A DNA stretch of 13,461 nt from assembly GCA_017477035.1 (NCBI GenBank), contig JAFUXW010000173.1, positions 1-13,461 of the forward strand. Direction: 5' to 3'. This DNA is from Alphaproteobacteria bacterium (lineage in GTDB: Bacteria > Pseudomonadota > Alphaproteobacteria > RF32 > CAG-239). The notes under the pieces were generated by a model. The model had not been told where the DNA came from. It did not search any database and worked only from the letters and a program-made list of their open reading frames with translations. Of this stretch, positions 13,107 to 13,461 are shown one piece after another (position 1 is the first letter of the stretch; every line of letters begins with the position of its first letter). Made by a program: the position numbers and the translations under genes.

Positions 13107-13461
13107 TTAAGCGTTTTCGGTTGTTTCCGAAGCAGCTTCTGCCTTTTCTGCTGCTTCAGCAGCAGCCTTTTCTGCAGCAACTCTTGCTAAATCTTTAGCC
13201 CCTTTAGCATTTACATCTCTGTCAACCAATTCAATAACAGCCATCGGGGCGCAGTCGCCATAGCGGAAACCGGCCTTCAAAACACGGGTATAACCACCGT
13301 TGCGTTCTTTATAACGTTCTGCCAAAGTAGAGAAAAGCTTGGAAACAACTTCATTGTTGCGCAAAAAAGCGGCTGCCAGACGGCGGCTGTTCAAATCACC
13401 TTTTTTAGCATAGGTAATCATATTATCGGCAAAAGTTCTTAATTCTTTCGCGCGAGTTAAA
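13107..13461 (-). CDS. rplQ: Ribosomal protein L17, C-terminal part (partial)
   Basis: Large-subunit ribosomal protein bL17. The visible 118 codons begin with LTRAKELRTFADNMITYAKK and continue through RNGGYTRVLKAGFRYGD and APMAVIELVDRD, which are diagnostic for L17. The N-terminal part, starting with the MRH-type motif, lies beyond the right edge; the methionine encoded at 13421 is internal and not the start. After the conserved core comes a tail of about 35 residues rich in Ala, Glu and Lys, a type of extension I associate with alphaproteobacterial L17. rplQ normally closes the alpha operon after rpsK and rpoA, and the strong terminator just downstream agrees with that. Confidence 0.97.
   Translation of the reverse strand, partial: LTRAKELRTFADNMITYAKKGDLNSRRLAAAFLRNNEVVSKLFSTLAERYKERNGGYTRVLKAGFRYGDCAPMAVIELVDRDVNAKGAKDLARVAAEKAAAEAAEKAEAASETTENA

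Noticed and set aside
12971..13180. Lys/Gln-rich minus-strand frame crossing the rplQ end
   Set aside because: It is an out-of-frame reading of the Ala/Glu-rich L17 tail and runs through both terminators.
13129..13185. GCAGC/GCTGC-rich repeat as a tandem DNA repeat
   Set aside because: It is explained by alanine and glutamate codons in the low-complexity tail of L17 rather than by a true tandem array.
1..13461. tRNA genes, riboswitches, CRISPR arrays, IS ends, attachment sites or an origin
   Set aside because: No cloverleaf, regularly spaced repeats, transposase fragment, terminal inverted repeats or DnaA-box cluster was found on reading both strands. The spacers are all 172 bp or shorter.

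Overview
The window is AT-rich (roughly two thirds A+T by eye) and gene-dense. It looks like chromosomal sequence of an AT-rich alphaproteobacterium, possibly host-associated. The reasons are a divergent tyrS/anmK pair, an arrangement I associate with Alphaproteobacteria, an L17 protein with an Ala/Glu-rich C-terminal tail, and an Nfu protein with an N-terminal Nfu_N-like domain. The lineage is an inference. I see no phage, IS element, CRISPR array, tRNA or rRNA. The longest stretch without a gene is about 170 bp.

Layout. (1) 1-506, minus: the first 168 codons of tyrosyl-tRNA synthetase, running off the left edge. (2) 592-6789, plus: a tightly packed four-gene unit. It holds an AnmK-family protein with eroded motifs, an ABC-2 type ATPase (23-bp overlap), a very large protein joining an ABC-2 permease, a GldG-like region and a DUF4340-like region (1-nt gap), and a FieF-like cation efflux transporter (20-bp overlap, TTG start). 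(3) 12576-6784, minus: a five-gene unit of murJ (lipid II flippase), a DUF2333 protein, an Nfu-type Fe-S carrier, a Bax-like glucosaminidase homologue lacking its catalytic glutamate, and a membrane histidine kinase with a cysteine-rich PAS domain. Neighbours in this unit overlap or lie within 9 nt. Units 2 and 3 converge, and their last genes overlap by 6 bp at the stop codons. (4) 12749-12964, plus: an unrecognised 71-codon gene with a strong-looking promoter and a textbook terminator, divergent from murJ. (5) 13107-13461, minus: the C-terminal part of ribosomal protein L17, followed by a hairpin terminator that can work in both directions.

How the genes may work together. Both long units are dominated by envelope functions: peptidoglycan precursor flipping, two proteins of peptidoglycan-turnover families, a Gld-type ABC exporter, metal efflux and a transmembrane sensor. 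Both turnover homologues (AnmK and Bax) have lost residues that define their families. Either anhydro-muropeptide metabolism has decayed here, or these proteins have taken non-catalytic roles. The items most worth attention are the triple-fusion Gld transporter, the two probable pseudoenzymes, the Cys-rich PAS kinase in the same unit as an Fe-S carrier, and the small gene beside murJ.
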